This document shows, in pieces, positions 1 to 7,237 of a DNA stretch of 8,733 nucleotides; position 1 is the first letter of the stretch; every line of letters begins with the position of its first letter. A program made the translations under genes and the position numbers. The stretch lies in the NCBI GenBank assembly GCA_031290295.1, contig JAITNT010000217.1, positions 1 to 8,733 of the forward strand, read 5' to 3'. The DNA is from Clostridiales bacterium. Its GTDB lineage: Bacteria; Bacillota; Clostridia; Christensenellales; DUVY01. The notes below the pieces were generated by a model that saw only the letters and a list, made by a program, of their open reading frames with translations, had not been told where the DNA came from and did no database searches.

Positions 1-1797
1 AAGGAGCTGTCCAAAATTGTGGATAAGACCTTCAAGGCGAAGGGCTCGACGGAAACCGCTATCGTGCTAGATAAGATTAAGGCGCTCGGCTTCAAATACT
101 CCACGATAGGCGCGGTTACGACCTCGGTATTCGATATGCACATTCCCGCCAAAAAGAAGCCCTTATTAGAGGCCGCCGAGCAGGAAATTATCGCTATCGA
201 GAGGCAATACCGCCGCGGCTTTATGACGGCGGAGGAAAAATACAAGCGCACCGTAGAGGTTTGGTCGCGCACGACGGACGAGGTTACGGACGAGCTTATG
301 AAGGGGCTTGACGAATTCAATCCTATTTATATGATGGCGAACTCCGGCGCGCGCGGCAACAAGAACCAAATACGCCAGCTTGCCGGTATGCGCGGTCTTA
401 TGACTAACCCGAACGGTAAAATTATCGAAACGCCCGTGCGCGCGTCCTTCCGCGAGGGGTTAACGGTATTAGAGTACTTCATTTCCTCTCACGGCGGACG
501 CAAGGGACTTGCGGATACCGCGCTTAAAACCGCCGACTCCGGGTATTTGACCCGTCGTTTGGTGGACGTTTCGCAGGACGTAATAATCCGCGAGGACGAT
601 TGCTTCGAGAGTAACGGCGAGAAGCCCAAGGGTATACTTGTGGACGCTATAAAAGAGGGCAAGCAGATTATCGAGGGCTTAGAGGACAGAATAAACGGCC
701 GCTTTACCGCCGCGCCTATTATTCACTACAAGACAAAAGAGGTCATTCTCGATACGAACGAGCTTATTACCGAGGCGCTCGCCAAAAAAATCGCCGCTAT
801 CGCCGCCGAGGCGGAGGAAGCAAAAAAGAAGATGGACATTTCCGTGCGCACCGTGCTTACATGCCGTTCTAAGGTGGGCGTTTGCGCTAAGTGCTACGGC
901 AAGAACATGGCTGGCAGCGACAAGGTGAAGATCGGCGAGGCGGTGGGTATTATCGCGGCGCAGAGTATCGGCGAGCCGGGCACCCAGCTTACGATGCGTA
1001 CCTTCCATACGGGCGGCGTCGCGTCCGCCGACGATATCACGCAGGGATTGCCGCGTATCGAGGAGCTGTTCGAGGCGCGCAAGCCTAAGGGCGTCGCTAT
1101 TCTTACGGAGTTCGGCGGCAAGATTAAAATTGTCGAGAGCGACAATAAGCGCGACATTGTAGTCAAAACGACGGACGGCGACGAGATAACGTATTCTATC
1201 CCGTACGGCTCGAAAATTAAGCAGGATTTGAAAAACGGCGACACGCTTCAATCCGGCGACGTGCTTACGGAGGGTTCTATTAACCCGCACGACATACTGA
1301 AAACCAGGGGGCTTAAGGGCGTTCAGGAATATCTGCTCAAGCAGGTTCAGTCCGTTTACCGTATGCAGGGCGTGGAAATCAACGATAAGCACGTCGAGGT
1401 TATCGTCCGTCAAATGCTCCGCAAGGTGCGCGTAGAGGACGGCGGCACGACGAAGCTTCTGCCCGGCTCGCTCGTGGATATCTTTTCATTCGAGGAGGCG
1501 AACAAAGCGGTGCTTGCGGCGGGCGGCAGACCCGCATCCGCAAAGCGTACTCTGCTCGGCATCACGAAAGCGGCGCTCGCCACTGATTCCTTCCTCTCCG
1601 CCGCGTCATTCCAGGAGACGGCGCGCGTGCTTACGGAAGCGGCGATTAACAACAAGATAGACCCGCTGATAGGACTAAAAGAGAACGTAATTATAGGCAA
1701 GCTCATTCCCGCGGGCACGGGCATGAAGATTTACAAGGATATAATCCCCGAGGAAGTCAAGACCGCCGCGACCTCGACTGCGTCGGCAGCGGAGTGA
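1..1797 (+). CDS. rpoC: RNA polymerase beta' subunit, C-terminal part (5' end outside window)
   Basis: The frame is open from base 1, so about 598 C-terminal codons are present and no start lies in the window. RpoC forms, with RpoB, the catalytic cleft of RNA polymerase. The NADFDGD metal-binding motif must lie upstream and is not seen. Visible: the SGARG...[10 protein letters not shown] segment near bases 340-400; the bridge helix with [18 protein letters not shown] around 505-560; four zinc-ligand cysteines at codons 601-603, 862-864, 883-885 and 892-894; and the trigger loop [10 protein letters not shown], whose Met, Arg and His (bases 994-999 and 1006-1008) contact the NTP. After the trigger-loop His the chain goes straight to the second helix ([16 protein letters not shown]) with no SI3 insertion, as in Gram-positive enzymes. 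It ends in an Ala/Thr/Ser-rich tail and TGA. No T-run terminator follows directly. Confidence 0.99.
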   Translation, partial: KELSKIVDKTFKAKGSTETAIVLDKIKALGFKYSTIGAVTTSVFDMHIPAKKKPLLEAAEQEIIAIERQYRRGFMTAEEKYKRTVEVWSRTTDEVTDELMKGLDEFNPIYMMANSGARGNKNQIRQLAGMRGLMTNPNGKIIETPVRASFREGLTVLEYFISSHGGRKGLADTALKTADSGYLTRRLVDVSQDVIIREDDCFESNGEKPKGILVDAIKEGKQIIEGLEDRINGRFTAAPIIHYKTKEVILDTNELITEALAKKIAAIAAEAEEAKKKMDISVRTVLTCRSKVGVCAKCYGKNMAGSDKVKIGEAVGIIAAQSIGEPGTQLTMRTFHTGGVASADDITQGLPRIEELFEARKPKGVAILTEFGGKIKIVESDNKRDIVVKTTDGDEITYSIPYGSKIKQDLKNGDTLQSGDVLTEGSINPHDILKTRGLKGVQEYLLKQVQSVYRMQGVEINDKHVEVIVRQMLRKVRVEDGGTTKLLPGSLVDIFSFEEANKAVLAAGGRPASAKRTLLGITKAALATDSFLSAASFQETARVLTEAAINNKIDPLIGLKENVIIGKLIPAGTGMKIYKDIIPEEVKTAATSTASAAE

Positions 1798-1807
1798 AGA
1801 GAGGGGA

Positions 1808-1978
1808 GAAAGAGGACAAGAGAATGATTGGTAAGCGGCGAAGAGATGTTTCGACTACGCGATAGCATTGACATGGATAGGGTTGATTGTATTAGTAAGC
1901 GGCGAAGAAAGGGAAAAGCGGACAAGTTAGAACTGGATTGCCACGTCGCTTACGCTCCTCGCAATGACGGATAGGGTT
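1808..1978. repeat. Mosaic of interspersed repeat modules, copy A
   Basis: Three modules here recur near the right end of the window. Module 1, around gaaagaggacaag...gattggtaagcgg, lies at 1808-1842 and again at 8511-8545. Module 2, gcgaagagatgtttcga followed by tacgcgatagcattga, lies at 1838-1871 and 8650-8683 with one mismatch over 34 bases. Module 3, from gttagaac through ggattgcca and gcaatgacggatagggtt, lies at 1926-1978 and 8564-8620. Module 3 has ATTGC/GCAAT inverted ends. Read on the minus strand it gives an IRHCEER...NP string of the kind found in spurious ORFs over widespread intergenic repeats. The order is 1-2-3 here and 1-3-2 in the other copy. No protein-coding signal was found in the stretch. 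Confidence 0.8.
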
Positions 1979-2014
1979 TTGATTGTATAGTGTACGGAAG
2001 AACAAGGAGAACCC

Positions 2015-2081
2015 GTACCGCAAGCGAGCGCCACGCGAAGCGCGCGAGCGGAATGACCACGCGAGTAACGTGCTGCGGTAC
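2015..2081. repeat. GC-rich inverted repeat in the rpoC downstream gap
   Basis: Perfect 8-bp arms gtaccgca (2015-2022) and tgcggtac (2074-2081) enclose a 51-base, almost T-free, GC-rich loop containing cgcaagcgagcg-like strings. Similar T-poor agcgagcg text occurs in the neighbouring hairpins and just after tuf. This suggests a family of REP-like structured repeats; it may belong to the same mosaic as copy A. Its function is unknown. Confidence 0.55.
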
Positions 2082-2092
2082 ACACCCGGATA

Positions 2093-2112
2093 GACTAAAC
2101 CTCTTTTTAGTC
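2093..2112. other. Small hairpin gactaaa/tttagtc
   Basis: Arms gactaaa (2093-2099) and tttagtc (2106-2112) give 7 bp with a 6-base loop, cctctt. No T-run follows the stem, so it is not a convincing terminator on the plus strand. It abuts the first of the two 66-bp hairpins and may be part of that repeat block. Confidence 0.4.
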
Positions 2113-2177
2113 CGACTGAATCGGATTAAGCAAGCAAGGCGTTAGCCGCTGCGTAGCGCCGATTCACGTTTGGTCGG
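2112..2177. repeat. 66-bp bulged hairpin element, copy I
   Basis: The 5' arm is continuous: ccgac (2112-2116) plus tgaatcgg (2117-2124). The 3' arm is ccgattca (2159-2166), a 6-base bulge cgtttg (2167-2172), then gtcgg (2173-2177). All 13 pairs are Watson-Crick, closing a 34-base loop. The loop begins attaagcaag and ends agcg. A second element of exactly the same length and design follows after 7 bases. Whether it acts as RNA or as folded DNA cannot be told from one site. Confidence 0.75.
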
Positions 2178-2184
2178 CAAAAGT

Positions 2185-2250
2185 CCGCCCGAATGCGATA
2201 AAGCGAGACGGAGCCGCAGGCGGAGCGAGCGCGCATTCGCGTCCGGGCGG
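2185..2250. repeat. 66-bp bulged hairpin element, copy II
   Basis: Same architecture as copy I: 5+8 bp of stem, a 34-base loop (starting ataaagcgag, ending agcg) and a 6-base 3' bulge, cgtccg. Compared with copy I, four base pairs differ and all four are compensated: element positions 4/63 (A-T to C-G), 6/55 (T-A to C-G), 11/50 (C-G to G-C) and 12/49 (G-C to C-G). The central 20 loop bases have diverged freely. It is followed by tttcctt, so it could also weakly terminate rpoC read-through. Confidence 0.75.
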
Positions 2251-2291
2251 TTTCCTTGCTTCGAGGAAATTTTTGATTAGGCGCAAAACGC

Positions 2292-2320
2292 TTGACTATT
2301 ATTCCAAGTGATTATATAAT
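2292..2320 (+). promoter_or_regulatory. Sigma-A-type promoter of the L7Ae-rpsL-rpsG-fusA operon
   Basis: TTGACT (2292-2297), a 17-bp spacer (2298-2314) and TATAAT (2315-2320) are one base short of consensus. A start of transcription near 2327 is expected, 32 bases before the L7Ae-like start codon. This would uncouple the ribosomal/elongation genes from rpoC, although read-through from rpoC remains possible. Confidence 0.88.
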
Positions 2321-2326
2321 AATTAG

Positions 2327-2350
2327 GCGAAAAAAGCATTTTCGCTTTTT
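2327..2350 (+). promoter_or_regulatory. 5'-terminal hairpin plus U5 in the operon leader
   Basis: gcgaaaa (2327-2333), loop aagca and ttttcgc (2339-2345) form a 7-bp stem followed by five T, ending 8 bases before the ATG at 2359. It falls at the predicted transcript 5' end. For transcripts starting at the promoter it would be an extreme 5' stem-loop, a known way to protect mRNA. For transcripts arriving from rpoC it could act as a weak terminator. Confidence 0.6.
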
Positions 2351-2358
2351 ACGGGGTT

Positions 2359-2619
2359 ATGAACGACAAAACAGTTAACGAGCTAATCAAAGCTTCAAAA
2401 CGCTTAATCGGATTGAAGCAGGTTAAAAAAGCTATTATCGATTCCGTCGGGTTACGGTGTGTAATACTGGCGGACGATACTGACAAGCATATACGCGACT
2501 TGATTTTACAGCTTGCGAAGGAGACCCGGACGGAGGTTATCAACTACCCCCGCAAGGACGAGCTCGGCGCGGCGTGCGGAATCGACGTTTCGTGTGCGGT
2601 TGTCGGTATTTTGAAATAG
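2359..2619 (+). CDS. ybxF: L7Ae/L30e-family K-turn RNA-binding protein (YbxF/RplGB-like)
   Basis: An 86-residue protein, close to the roughly 82 residues of Bacillus YbxF, which sits at the same place between rpoC and rpsL. Members of the family bind kink-turn RNA and can associate with ribosomes. Seen here: the N-terminal helix with GLKQVKKAI (about 18-26), the beta-strand CVILADDTD (34-42), and the family signature ELGAACGIDVSCAVVGIL near 68-85, including the Gly-Ile-Asp/Glu-Val RNA-contacting loop. The ribosome binding site is weak: only ACGGGG at 2351-2356, two bases before ATG, in contrast to the strong sites of the downstream genes. The gene is first in the promoter-proximal position and is separated from rpsL by an unusually structured 150-bp gap. 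The role of the bacterial paralogue is only partly understood, so a precise function is not assigned. Confidence 0.93.
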   Translation: MNDKTVNELIKASKRLIGLKQVKKAIIDSVGLRCVILADDTDKHIRDLILQLAKETRTEVINYPRKDELGAACGIDVSCAVVGILK

Positions 2620-2638
2620 AACGCGCCGGCGCGCCCTA

Positions 2639-2663
2639 GGGTTGGGGCAGCCGGGGCAGGGGG
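2639..2663 (+). promoter_or_regulatory. Putative G-quadruplex motif in the L7Ae-rpsL intergenic mRNA
   Basis: Four G-runs occur in 25 bases: GGG (2639-2641), GGGG (2644-2647), GGGG (2653-2656) and GGGGG (2659-2663), with loops TT, CAGCC and CA. This fits the G3+N1-7 rule on the sense strand, so both the non-template DNA and the mRNA could fold. It begins 20 bases after the L7Ae-like stop and ends 106 bases before the rpsL ATG. Folding is inferred, not shown. Confidence 0.6.
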
Positions 2664-2671
2664 TTCTTAGA

Positions 2672-2711
2672 CGCTTCGACGCACCATTCCAACGTCGGAA
2701 AATTTTAAGCG
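2672..2711 (+). promoter_or_regulatory. Bulged stem upstream of rpsL
   Basis: cgctt-cgacg (2672-2681) pairs with cgtcg (2693-2697) and aagcg (2707-2711). This leaves an 11-base loop and a 9-base bulge (2698-2706) in the 3' arm. It lies between the G-rich motif and the rpsL ribosome binding site AGGAGG (2757-2762). It may be a translational operator for the ribosomal-protein genes; this is inference from position and pairing only. Confidence 0.4.
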
Positions 2712-2769
2712 GCACCCGGGGCGGCGGACGCGCCCGAAAAAGCAGTCCGGAAATTCAGGAGGATGAATA

Positions 2770-3141
2770 ATGCCCACTATTAATCAGTTAATAAAGAACG
2801 GCAGGGTCAGGAGAGTACAGAAGTCCGTATCCCCGATTCTGGAGGAATGCCCGCAGAAACGCGGCGTTTGCTTGTCCGTTACGACGACGACGCCTAAGAA
2901 GCCTAACTCGGCTTTGCGTAAGATCGCAAGGGTGCGTTTGGTAAATAAGATGGAAGGAACCGTCTATATCCCCGGAATCGGTCACAACCTGCAGGAGCAC
3001 AGCGTAGTGTTGATTCGCGGAGGCAGAGTAAAGGACCTTCCCGGTGTAAGATATCACATTGTGCGCGGCGCGCTGGATACGGCGGGCGTCGCCAAACGCA
3101 AACAGGCGCGTTCTAAATACGGCGCTAAAAGACCTAAATAG
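2770..3141 (+). CDS. rpsL: 30S ribosomal protein S12
   Basis: A 123-residue protein with the family's usual length and strong identity throughout. S12 lines the decoding centre of the small subunit and contacts the codon-anticodon helix and EF-Tu. Seen: CPQKRGVC (27-34), [14 protein letters not shown] (38-51), [26 protein letters not shown] (71-96) and the C-terminal [13 protein letters not shown]. The two lysines where streptomycin-resistance changes usually arise, Lys43 and Lys88 (counting Met), are both wild type. Asp89, the site of methylthiolation in other bacteria, is present. The start is fixed by AGGAGG at 2757-2762, seven bases before ATG. rpsG begins 19 bases after the TAG stop, so the two are surely co-transcribed; the gap is too short to hold the S7-binding operator known from the E. 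coli rpsL-rpsG spacer. Confidence 0.99.
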   Translation: MPTINQLIKNGRVRRVQKSVSPILEECPQKRGVCLSVTTTTPKKPNSALRKIARVRLVNKMEGTVYIPGIGHNLQEHSVVLIRGGRVKDLPGVRYHIVRGALDTAGVAKRKQARSKYGAKRPK

Positions 3142-3160
3142 GTAAGGGGAGGATAACAAC

Positions 3161-3631
3161 ATGCCAAGAAGAGGTAATATACCCAAGAAGGACGTACTTC
3201 CGGACCCTATTTATTTGTCCAAGGTCGTCACCAAGCTAATTAACCAAATCATGCTCGACGGCAAGAAAGGCACGGCGCAGAGCATTGTTTACGAGGCGTT
3301 CGATATGATAAAGGAGAAGCTGGGGCTGGAGCCTATGGCCGTCTTTACGCAGGCGCTGAATAACGTAATGCCCGTACTCGAGGTAAAGGCGCGCAGGGTC
3401 GGCGGTTCTACCTATCAGGTGCCTATCGAAATCCGTCCCGACCGCAGACAGACGCTCGGCATCCGCTGGCTTGTCAACTACACGAGAAAGCGCAGTGAAA
3501 AAACTATGAACGCAAGGCTCGCTGGCGAGCTTATCGACGCATATAACAACGCGGGCGGCGCGGCAAAGAAGCGCGAGGACGTGCACAAGATGGCGGAGGC
3601 TAACAAGGCTTTTGCGCATTACAGGTATTAA
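3161..3631 (+). CDS. rpsG: 30S ribosomal protein S7
   Basis: A 156-residue protein, the normal length for Gram-positive S7. S7 nucleates assembly of the 30S head by binding the 3' domain of 16S rRNA, and it lies at the tRNA exit site. Seen: the N-terminal [16 protein letters not shown], the helix region [21 protein letters not shown] (22-42), [17 protein letters not shown] (75-91, the beta-hairpin region), [14 protein letters not shown], and the C-terminal [21 protein letters not shown]. The start is set by AGGGGAGG at 3145-3152, eight bases upstream of ATG. No truncation or unusual residues were seen. In other bacteria S7 is the autoregulator of the str operon; here the only sizeable spacer beside the gene is the 195-bp one before fusA. 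Confidence 0.99.
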   Translation: MPRRGNIPKKDVLPDPIYLSKVVTKLINQIMLDGKKGTAQSIVYEAFDMIKEKLGLEPMAVFTQALNNVMPVLEVKARRVGGSTYQVPIEIRPDRRQTLGIRWLVNYTRKRSEKTMNARLAGELIDAYNNAGGAAKKREDVHKMAEANKAFAHYRY

Positions 3632-3826
3632 CGGCAAGCATAATATTTTGTCATAGATGTGCCGCCGCAACAAATCACGCGCGGCACATTTATTGATTAG
3701 CGGAAGTATTTTCCGCTAACTCCGGAGACAAACTATGCTTGTTACGAACAAAACACTTTTTTTATGCTTGCGGGACTAATGTACGCGTATGTGTACATAT
3801 GTGCCTAACCCGCATCGGAGGAATAA
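3632..3826 (+). promoter_or_regulatory. Structured rpsG-fusA intergenic leader
   Basis: This gap holds several inverted repeats. gcaagcataa (3634-3643) can pair over 10 bp with ttatgcttgc (3762-3771), and over 8 bp with a second tatgcttg (3734-3741). atgtgccgc/gcggcacat (3657-3665/3681-3689) and ttagcggaa/ttccgctaa (3697-3705/3711-3719) are perfect 9-bp hairpins. ctccggag (3720-3727) is palindromic, and its ctccg could pair with cggag of the fusA ribosome binding site. tgcggg/cccgca (3769-3774/3809-3814) encloses atgtac/gtacat (3779-3784/3793-3798) just before the site GGAGGA (3817-3822). A weak promoter, TTGTTA (3739) with TATGCT (3763), is possible. No clear terminator is present. Confidence 0.5.
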
Positions 3827-5911
3827 ATGCCACGGCAATTCACTTTAGAAAAAACACGTAATTTCGGAATAATGGCGCACATCGACGCCGGCAAAACGAC
3901 GACAAGCGAACGTATTTTGTATTATTCCGGCAAGACCTATAAGATAGGCGAGGTACACGAGGGCGCGGCTACCATGGATTATATGATTCAGGAGCAGGAG
4001 CGCGGTATCACGATTACCTCCGCCGCTACTACCACGCAGTGGAAGGGTTACCGCCTGAACCTTATCGACACGCCGGGACACGTCGACTTTACCGTCGAGG
4101 TTGAACGCTCGTTAAAGGTTTTGGACGGCTGCGTCGCCGTATTCTGCGCTAAGGGCGGCGTCGAGCCGCAGTCGGAGACCGTTTGGAGACAGGCCGACAA
4201 GTACATGGTTCCGCGTATCGGTTACATCAACAAGATGGATATAAACGGCGCCAACTTCGAGAACGTCATCGAAATGATGAAAACGCGTCTGCACACTAAG
4301 GCCGTTCCTATTCAGCTGCCTATCGGCAAGGAAGCGGGCTTCAAGGGTATCGTAGACCTTGTGGAAATGAACGCCGTCGTCTATCTGGACGACCTCGGCA
4401 AGGAAATGCAGACGATCGAAATCCCCGCCGACCTTAAAGCCGCCGCCGAGGAGGCGCGCGCCTTTATGATAGAAGCGATAAGCGAATGCGACGACGATCT
4501 TATGATGAAGTTTTTGGAGGGCGAAAAGCTCACCACGGAGGAAATCAAGAGAGGTATCCGCACCGCCACGCTGGCGATAAAGGTTACGCCCGTCGTTTGC
4601 GGTACCAGCTACCGCAATAAGGGCGTGCAGAAGATGCTCGACGCGGTTATCGATTATCTGCCCAGCCCGCTCGACGTGCCCAACATCACGGGCACGGCTA
4701 TGGACGGCGCCACGAAGCTCGAACGCAAAACCTCGGACGACGAAAAGTTCGCGGGGCTTGCCTTTAAGATTATTGTCGACCCGTGCGTGGGCAAGCTTGC
4801 GATTTTCCGCGCTTACAGCGGCAGGCTTTCGGCGGGCTCGTACGTTCTCAACTCCACTAAGGACAGGAAGGAACGTATCGGCAGGCTCGTGCAAATGCAC
4901 GCCGCGCAGCGTATCGAGCTTGACGAGATATACGCCGGCGATATCTGCGCTATAGTAGGGTTGAAGGACACTACGACGGGCGACACGCTCTGCGATATCA
5001 ACGCGCCTATCGTGCTGGAAAGCATGGATTTTCCGGAGCCGGTTATTAAAGTGGCTATCGAGCCTAAGACTAAGGCGGGTCAGGAAAAAATGACCATGGC
5101 GCTGATAAAGCTCGCGGAGGAGGATCCCACCTTCAAGACTTATACGGACGTAGAAACGGGACAGACGATCATTGCCGGCATGGGCGAGCTTCACTTGGAA
5201 ATTATAGTCGACCGTATGCTGAGAGAATATAAGGTCGAGGCTAATGTCGGTAAGCCGCAGGTCGCGTACCGCGAGGCTATCCGCAACAAGGTCAGGGTTG
5301 AGGGCAAATATGTGCGTCAATCCGGCGGCAAGGGTCAATACGGTCATTGCTGGATTGAAATGGAACCGCTCGAGCCGGGTACGGGCTATGAATTCGTGGA
5401 CAAAACGGTGGGCGGCTCTATCCCTAAGGAATATATCCCCGCTATCAATAACGGCATTACGGAGGCAAAGCAGAGCGGCGTTCTCGCCGGTTACGAATGC
5501 GTGGACTTCCGCGTTACGGTAGTTGACGGCTCGTTCCACGAGGTTGACTCGTCGGAAATGGCGTTCAAAATTGCAGGCTCGATGGCGTTTAAGGAGGGTA
5601 TGCGCAAGGCTAATCCCATGCTTATGGAGCCTATCATGCAGGTAGACGTTACAATCCCGGAGCAGTATCTCGGCGACGTTATGGGAAACATAAGCTCGCG
5701 CCGCGGTAATTTACAGGGCATGGAAATGGTCAACGGACTGCAAAGCATTTCGGCGCACGTTCCGCTTTCGGAAATGTTCGGTTATTCTACGGATTTGCGT
5801 TCGCTTACGCAGGGCAGGGGCAATTATACCATGCAGTTCGCTAATTACCAGGAGGTGCCGCGCAATATAGCGGAGAAGGTAGTCGGCGATAAGGCGAAGG
5901 CTGAACGCTAA
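3827..5911 (+). CDS. fusA: Translation elongation factor G
   Basis: A 694-residue cytoplasmic GTPase that drives translocation of tRNA and mRNA and, with RRF, ribosome recycling. G1 is AHIDAGKTT (17-25); the switch I end is RGITIT (59-64); G3 is DTPGH (81-85), with the catalytic-site His85; G4 is NKMD (135-138). The G5 position reads [11 protein letters not shown], with GTS (259-261) where GSA is usual. Domain II starts near residue 290. Domain III carries [14 protein letters not shown], domain IV has the tip segment [11 protein letters not shown] with His571, and domain V ends with [24 protein letters not shown]. Length and order are those of the canonical ribosomal EF-G. GGAGGA lies four bases before ATG. 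tuf follows after a 119-bp gap. Confidence 0.99.
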   Translation: MPRQFTLEKTRNFGIMAHIDAGKTTTSERILYYSGKTYKIGEVHEGAATMDYMIQEQERGITITSAATTTQWKGYRLNLIDTPGHVDFTVEVERSLKVLDGCVAVFCAKGGVEPQSETVWRQADKYMVPRIGYINKMDINGANFENVIEMMKTRLHTKAVPIQLPIGKEAGFKGIVDLVEMNAVVYLDDLGKEMQTIEIPADLKAAAEEARAFMIEAISECDDDLMMKFLEGEKLTTEEIKRGIRTATLAIKVTPVVCGTSYRNKGVQKMLDAVIDYLPSPLDVPNITGTAMDGATKLERKTSDDEKFAGLAFKIIVDPCVGKLAIFRAYSGRLSAGSYVLNSTKDRKERIGRLVQMHAAQRIELDEIYAGDICAIVGLKDTTTGDTLCDINAPIVLESMDFPEPVIKVAIEPKTKAGQEKMTMALIKLAEEDPTFKTYTDVETGQTIIAGMGELHLEIIVDRMLREYKVEANVGKPQVAYREAIRNKVRVEGKYVRQSGGKGQYGHCWIEMEPLEPGTGYEFVDKTVGGSIPKEYIPAINNGITEAKQSGVLAGYECVDFRVTVVDGSFHEVDSSEMAFKIAGSMAFKEGMRKANPMLMEPIMQVDVTIPEQYLGDVMGNISSRRGNLQGMEMVNGLQSISAHVPLSEMFGYSTDLRSLTQGRGNYTMQFANYQEVPRNIAEKVVGDKAKAER

Positions 5912-5957
5912 AACGGCGTCTGTGACTAAAACTTAACTAAATCATCATTAAAAAAGA

Positions 5958-5986
5958 TAGATTTTTTTTGAAGTATGTTGTATAAT
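5958..5986 (+). promoter_or_regulatory. Probable tuf promoter
   Basis: A perfect TATAAT at 5981-5986 lies 44 bases before the EF-Tu start, in an AT-rich gap after fusA. The -35 region at 17-bp spacing (tagatt, 5958-5963) is poor. The T-run just upstream may help as an UP-like or bent-DNA element. Transcription would start near 5993, giving a leader of about 38 bases. This would let EF-Tu be made in excess over EF-G, as cells need. Confidence 0.6.
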
Positions 5987-6024
5987 GACTTCAATGAATA
6001 AAAAAACAAGTAAATCGGAGGAAT

Positions 6025-6030
6025 ATGTAA
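6025..6030 (+). other. ATG-TAA start-stop codon pair directly before the tuf ATG
   Basis: ATGTAA at 6025-6030 is in frame with, and immediately upstream of, the tuf ATG at 6031. The ribosome binding site CGGAGGA (6016-6022) is 2-3 bases from this first ATG but 8 bases from the tuf ATG, so tuf has the normal spacing and is the preferred start. The pair may be chance. Confidence 0.5.
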
Positions 6031-7233
6031 ATGGCTAAGCAAAAGTTCGTAAGAAATAAGACCCACGTTAACATCGGCACGATAGGCCACGTTGACCACG
6101 GCAAGACTACTCTTACGGCCGCTATCACAATGACGCTCGCCGCGAAGGGCTTGTCGAAGAAAATGAGATACGATGAAATCGACAAGGCGCCCGAGGAAAA
6201 GGCGCGCGGCATAACGATTAACACCGCTCACGTTGAGTACGAGACGCTGAAGCGTCACTATGCTCACGTCGACTGTCCGGGTCATGCCGACTATGTTAAG
6301 AACATGATTACCGGTGCCGCGCAGATGGACGGAGCGATTCTCGTCGTTTCCGCCGCCGACGGACCTATGCCCCAAACGCGCGAGCATATCCTGCTCGCCC
6401 GCCAGGTAGGCGTGCCTTATATCGTCGTCTTTATGAACAAGACCGATCAGGTTGACGATCCCGAGCTTTTGGAGCTTGTCGAAATGGAAATCAGAGAGTT
6501 GCTCTCGGCTTATAAGTTCCCGGGCGACGATATTCCTATCGTTAAGGGTTCCGCTCTCAGAGCGCTTGAGGCTTCCAGCGCGGACAGATCGACCGATCCG
6601 GCTTGCGACTGTATCATGGAGCTTATGGACGCGGTTGACTCCTATATCCCCGACCCCGTCAGAGACGTTGACAAACCGTTCCTGATGCCAGTCGAGGACG
6701 TGTTCACAATTACCGGTCGCGGCACGGTTGCTACCGGCAGGGTTGAGCGCGGTACCGTTAAGATTGCCGACAAGGTTCAGTTGGTAGGTATTACCGACAG
6801 CAGAGATACGACCGTTACCGGCGTCGAGATGTTCCACAAGGAAATGGACTCCGCTCAGGCGGGCGACAACGTAGGGCTGTTGCTCCGCGGTATCGACCGT
6901 AAGGACATCGAGCGCGGACAGGTTCTTTGTAAGCCTAACTCGATCAAACCGCACAAGAAGTTTACCGCCGAGGTTTATGTTCTGAAGCAGTCCGAGGGCG
7001 GACGTCATACTCCTTTCTTTGACGGCTACCGTCCGCAGTTCTACTTCCGCACGACCGACGTTACCGGCACGATTAAGTTGCCCGAGGGCGTAGAAATGGT
7101 TATGCCCGGCGATAACATAACGATGGAGGTTTCTCTCATCAACCCGATTGCCGCCGAGCAAGGACTCCGCTTCGCTATCCGCGAGGGCGGCCGCACGGTC
7201 GGCTCCGGCGTAGTAGCCGCTATTATCGAATAA
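6031..7233 (+). CDS. tuf: Translation elongation factor Tu
   Basis: A 400-residue GTPase that brings aminoacyl-tRNA to the ribosomal A site. G1 is GHVDHGKT (19-26); switch I is RGITIN (59-64); G3 is DCPGH (81-85), with the catalytic His85; G4 is NKTD (136-139); G5 is SAL (174-176). Domain 2 begins about residue 210 with [22 protein letters not shown], and domain 3 includes [15 protein letters not shown] and the C-terminal [18 protein letters not shown]. The length is normal for Gram-positive EF-Tu. The start follows CGGAGGA by eight bases. The gene lies last in the str-type operon, has its own likely promoter, and is closed by an intrinsic terminator 90 bases after the stop. Only one tuf copy is in the window; a second elsewhere cannot be excluded. 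Confidence 0.99.
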   Translation: MAKQKFVRNKTHVNIGTIGHVDHGKTTLTAAITMTLAAKGLSKKMRYDEIDKAPEEKARGITINTAHVEYETLKRHYAHVDCPGHADYVKNMITGAAQMDGAILVVSAADGPMPQTREHILLARQVGVPYIVVFMNKTDQVDDPELLELVEMEIRELLSAYKFPGDDIPIVKGSALRALEASSADRSTDPACDCIMELMDAVDSYIPDPVRDVDKPFLMPVEDVFTITGRGTVATGRVERGTVKIADKVQLVGITDSRDTTVTGVEMFHKEMDSAQAGDNVGLLLRGIDRKDIERGQVLCKPNSIKPHKKFTAEVYVLKQSEGGRHTPFFDGYRPQFYFRTTDVTGTIKLPEGVEMVMPGDNITMEVSLINPIAAEQGLRFAIREGGRTVGSGVVAAIIE

Positions 7234-7237
7234 AATA

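Noticed and set aside
679..1413. Minus-strand open frame (244 codons) inside rpoC
   Set aside because: Antisense shadow of a strongly conserved coding region, without a ribosome binding site or family similarity.
1892..2083. Minus-strand frames reading IRHCEER... here and IRHCERG... at 8390-8680
   Set aside because: These strings are the translation of an interspersed intergenic repeat; no start signal or conserved protein supports them.
1798..2110. A classic intrinsic terminator directly after rpoC
   Set aside because: No stem followed by a T-run was found near the stop; the inverted repeats present lack a proper T-run.
2896..3036. Possible streptomycin-resistance alleles in S12
   Set aside because: Lys43 and Lys88 are both wild type and the surrounding motifs are unchanged.
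4112..5539. Long minus-strand open frame (475 codons) antisense to fusA
   Set aside because: It lies wholly inside the certain EF-G gene, shows no protein-family motif, and long antisense frames are expected from the codon bias of a highly expressed gene.
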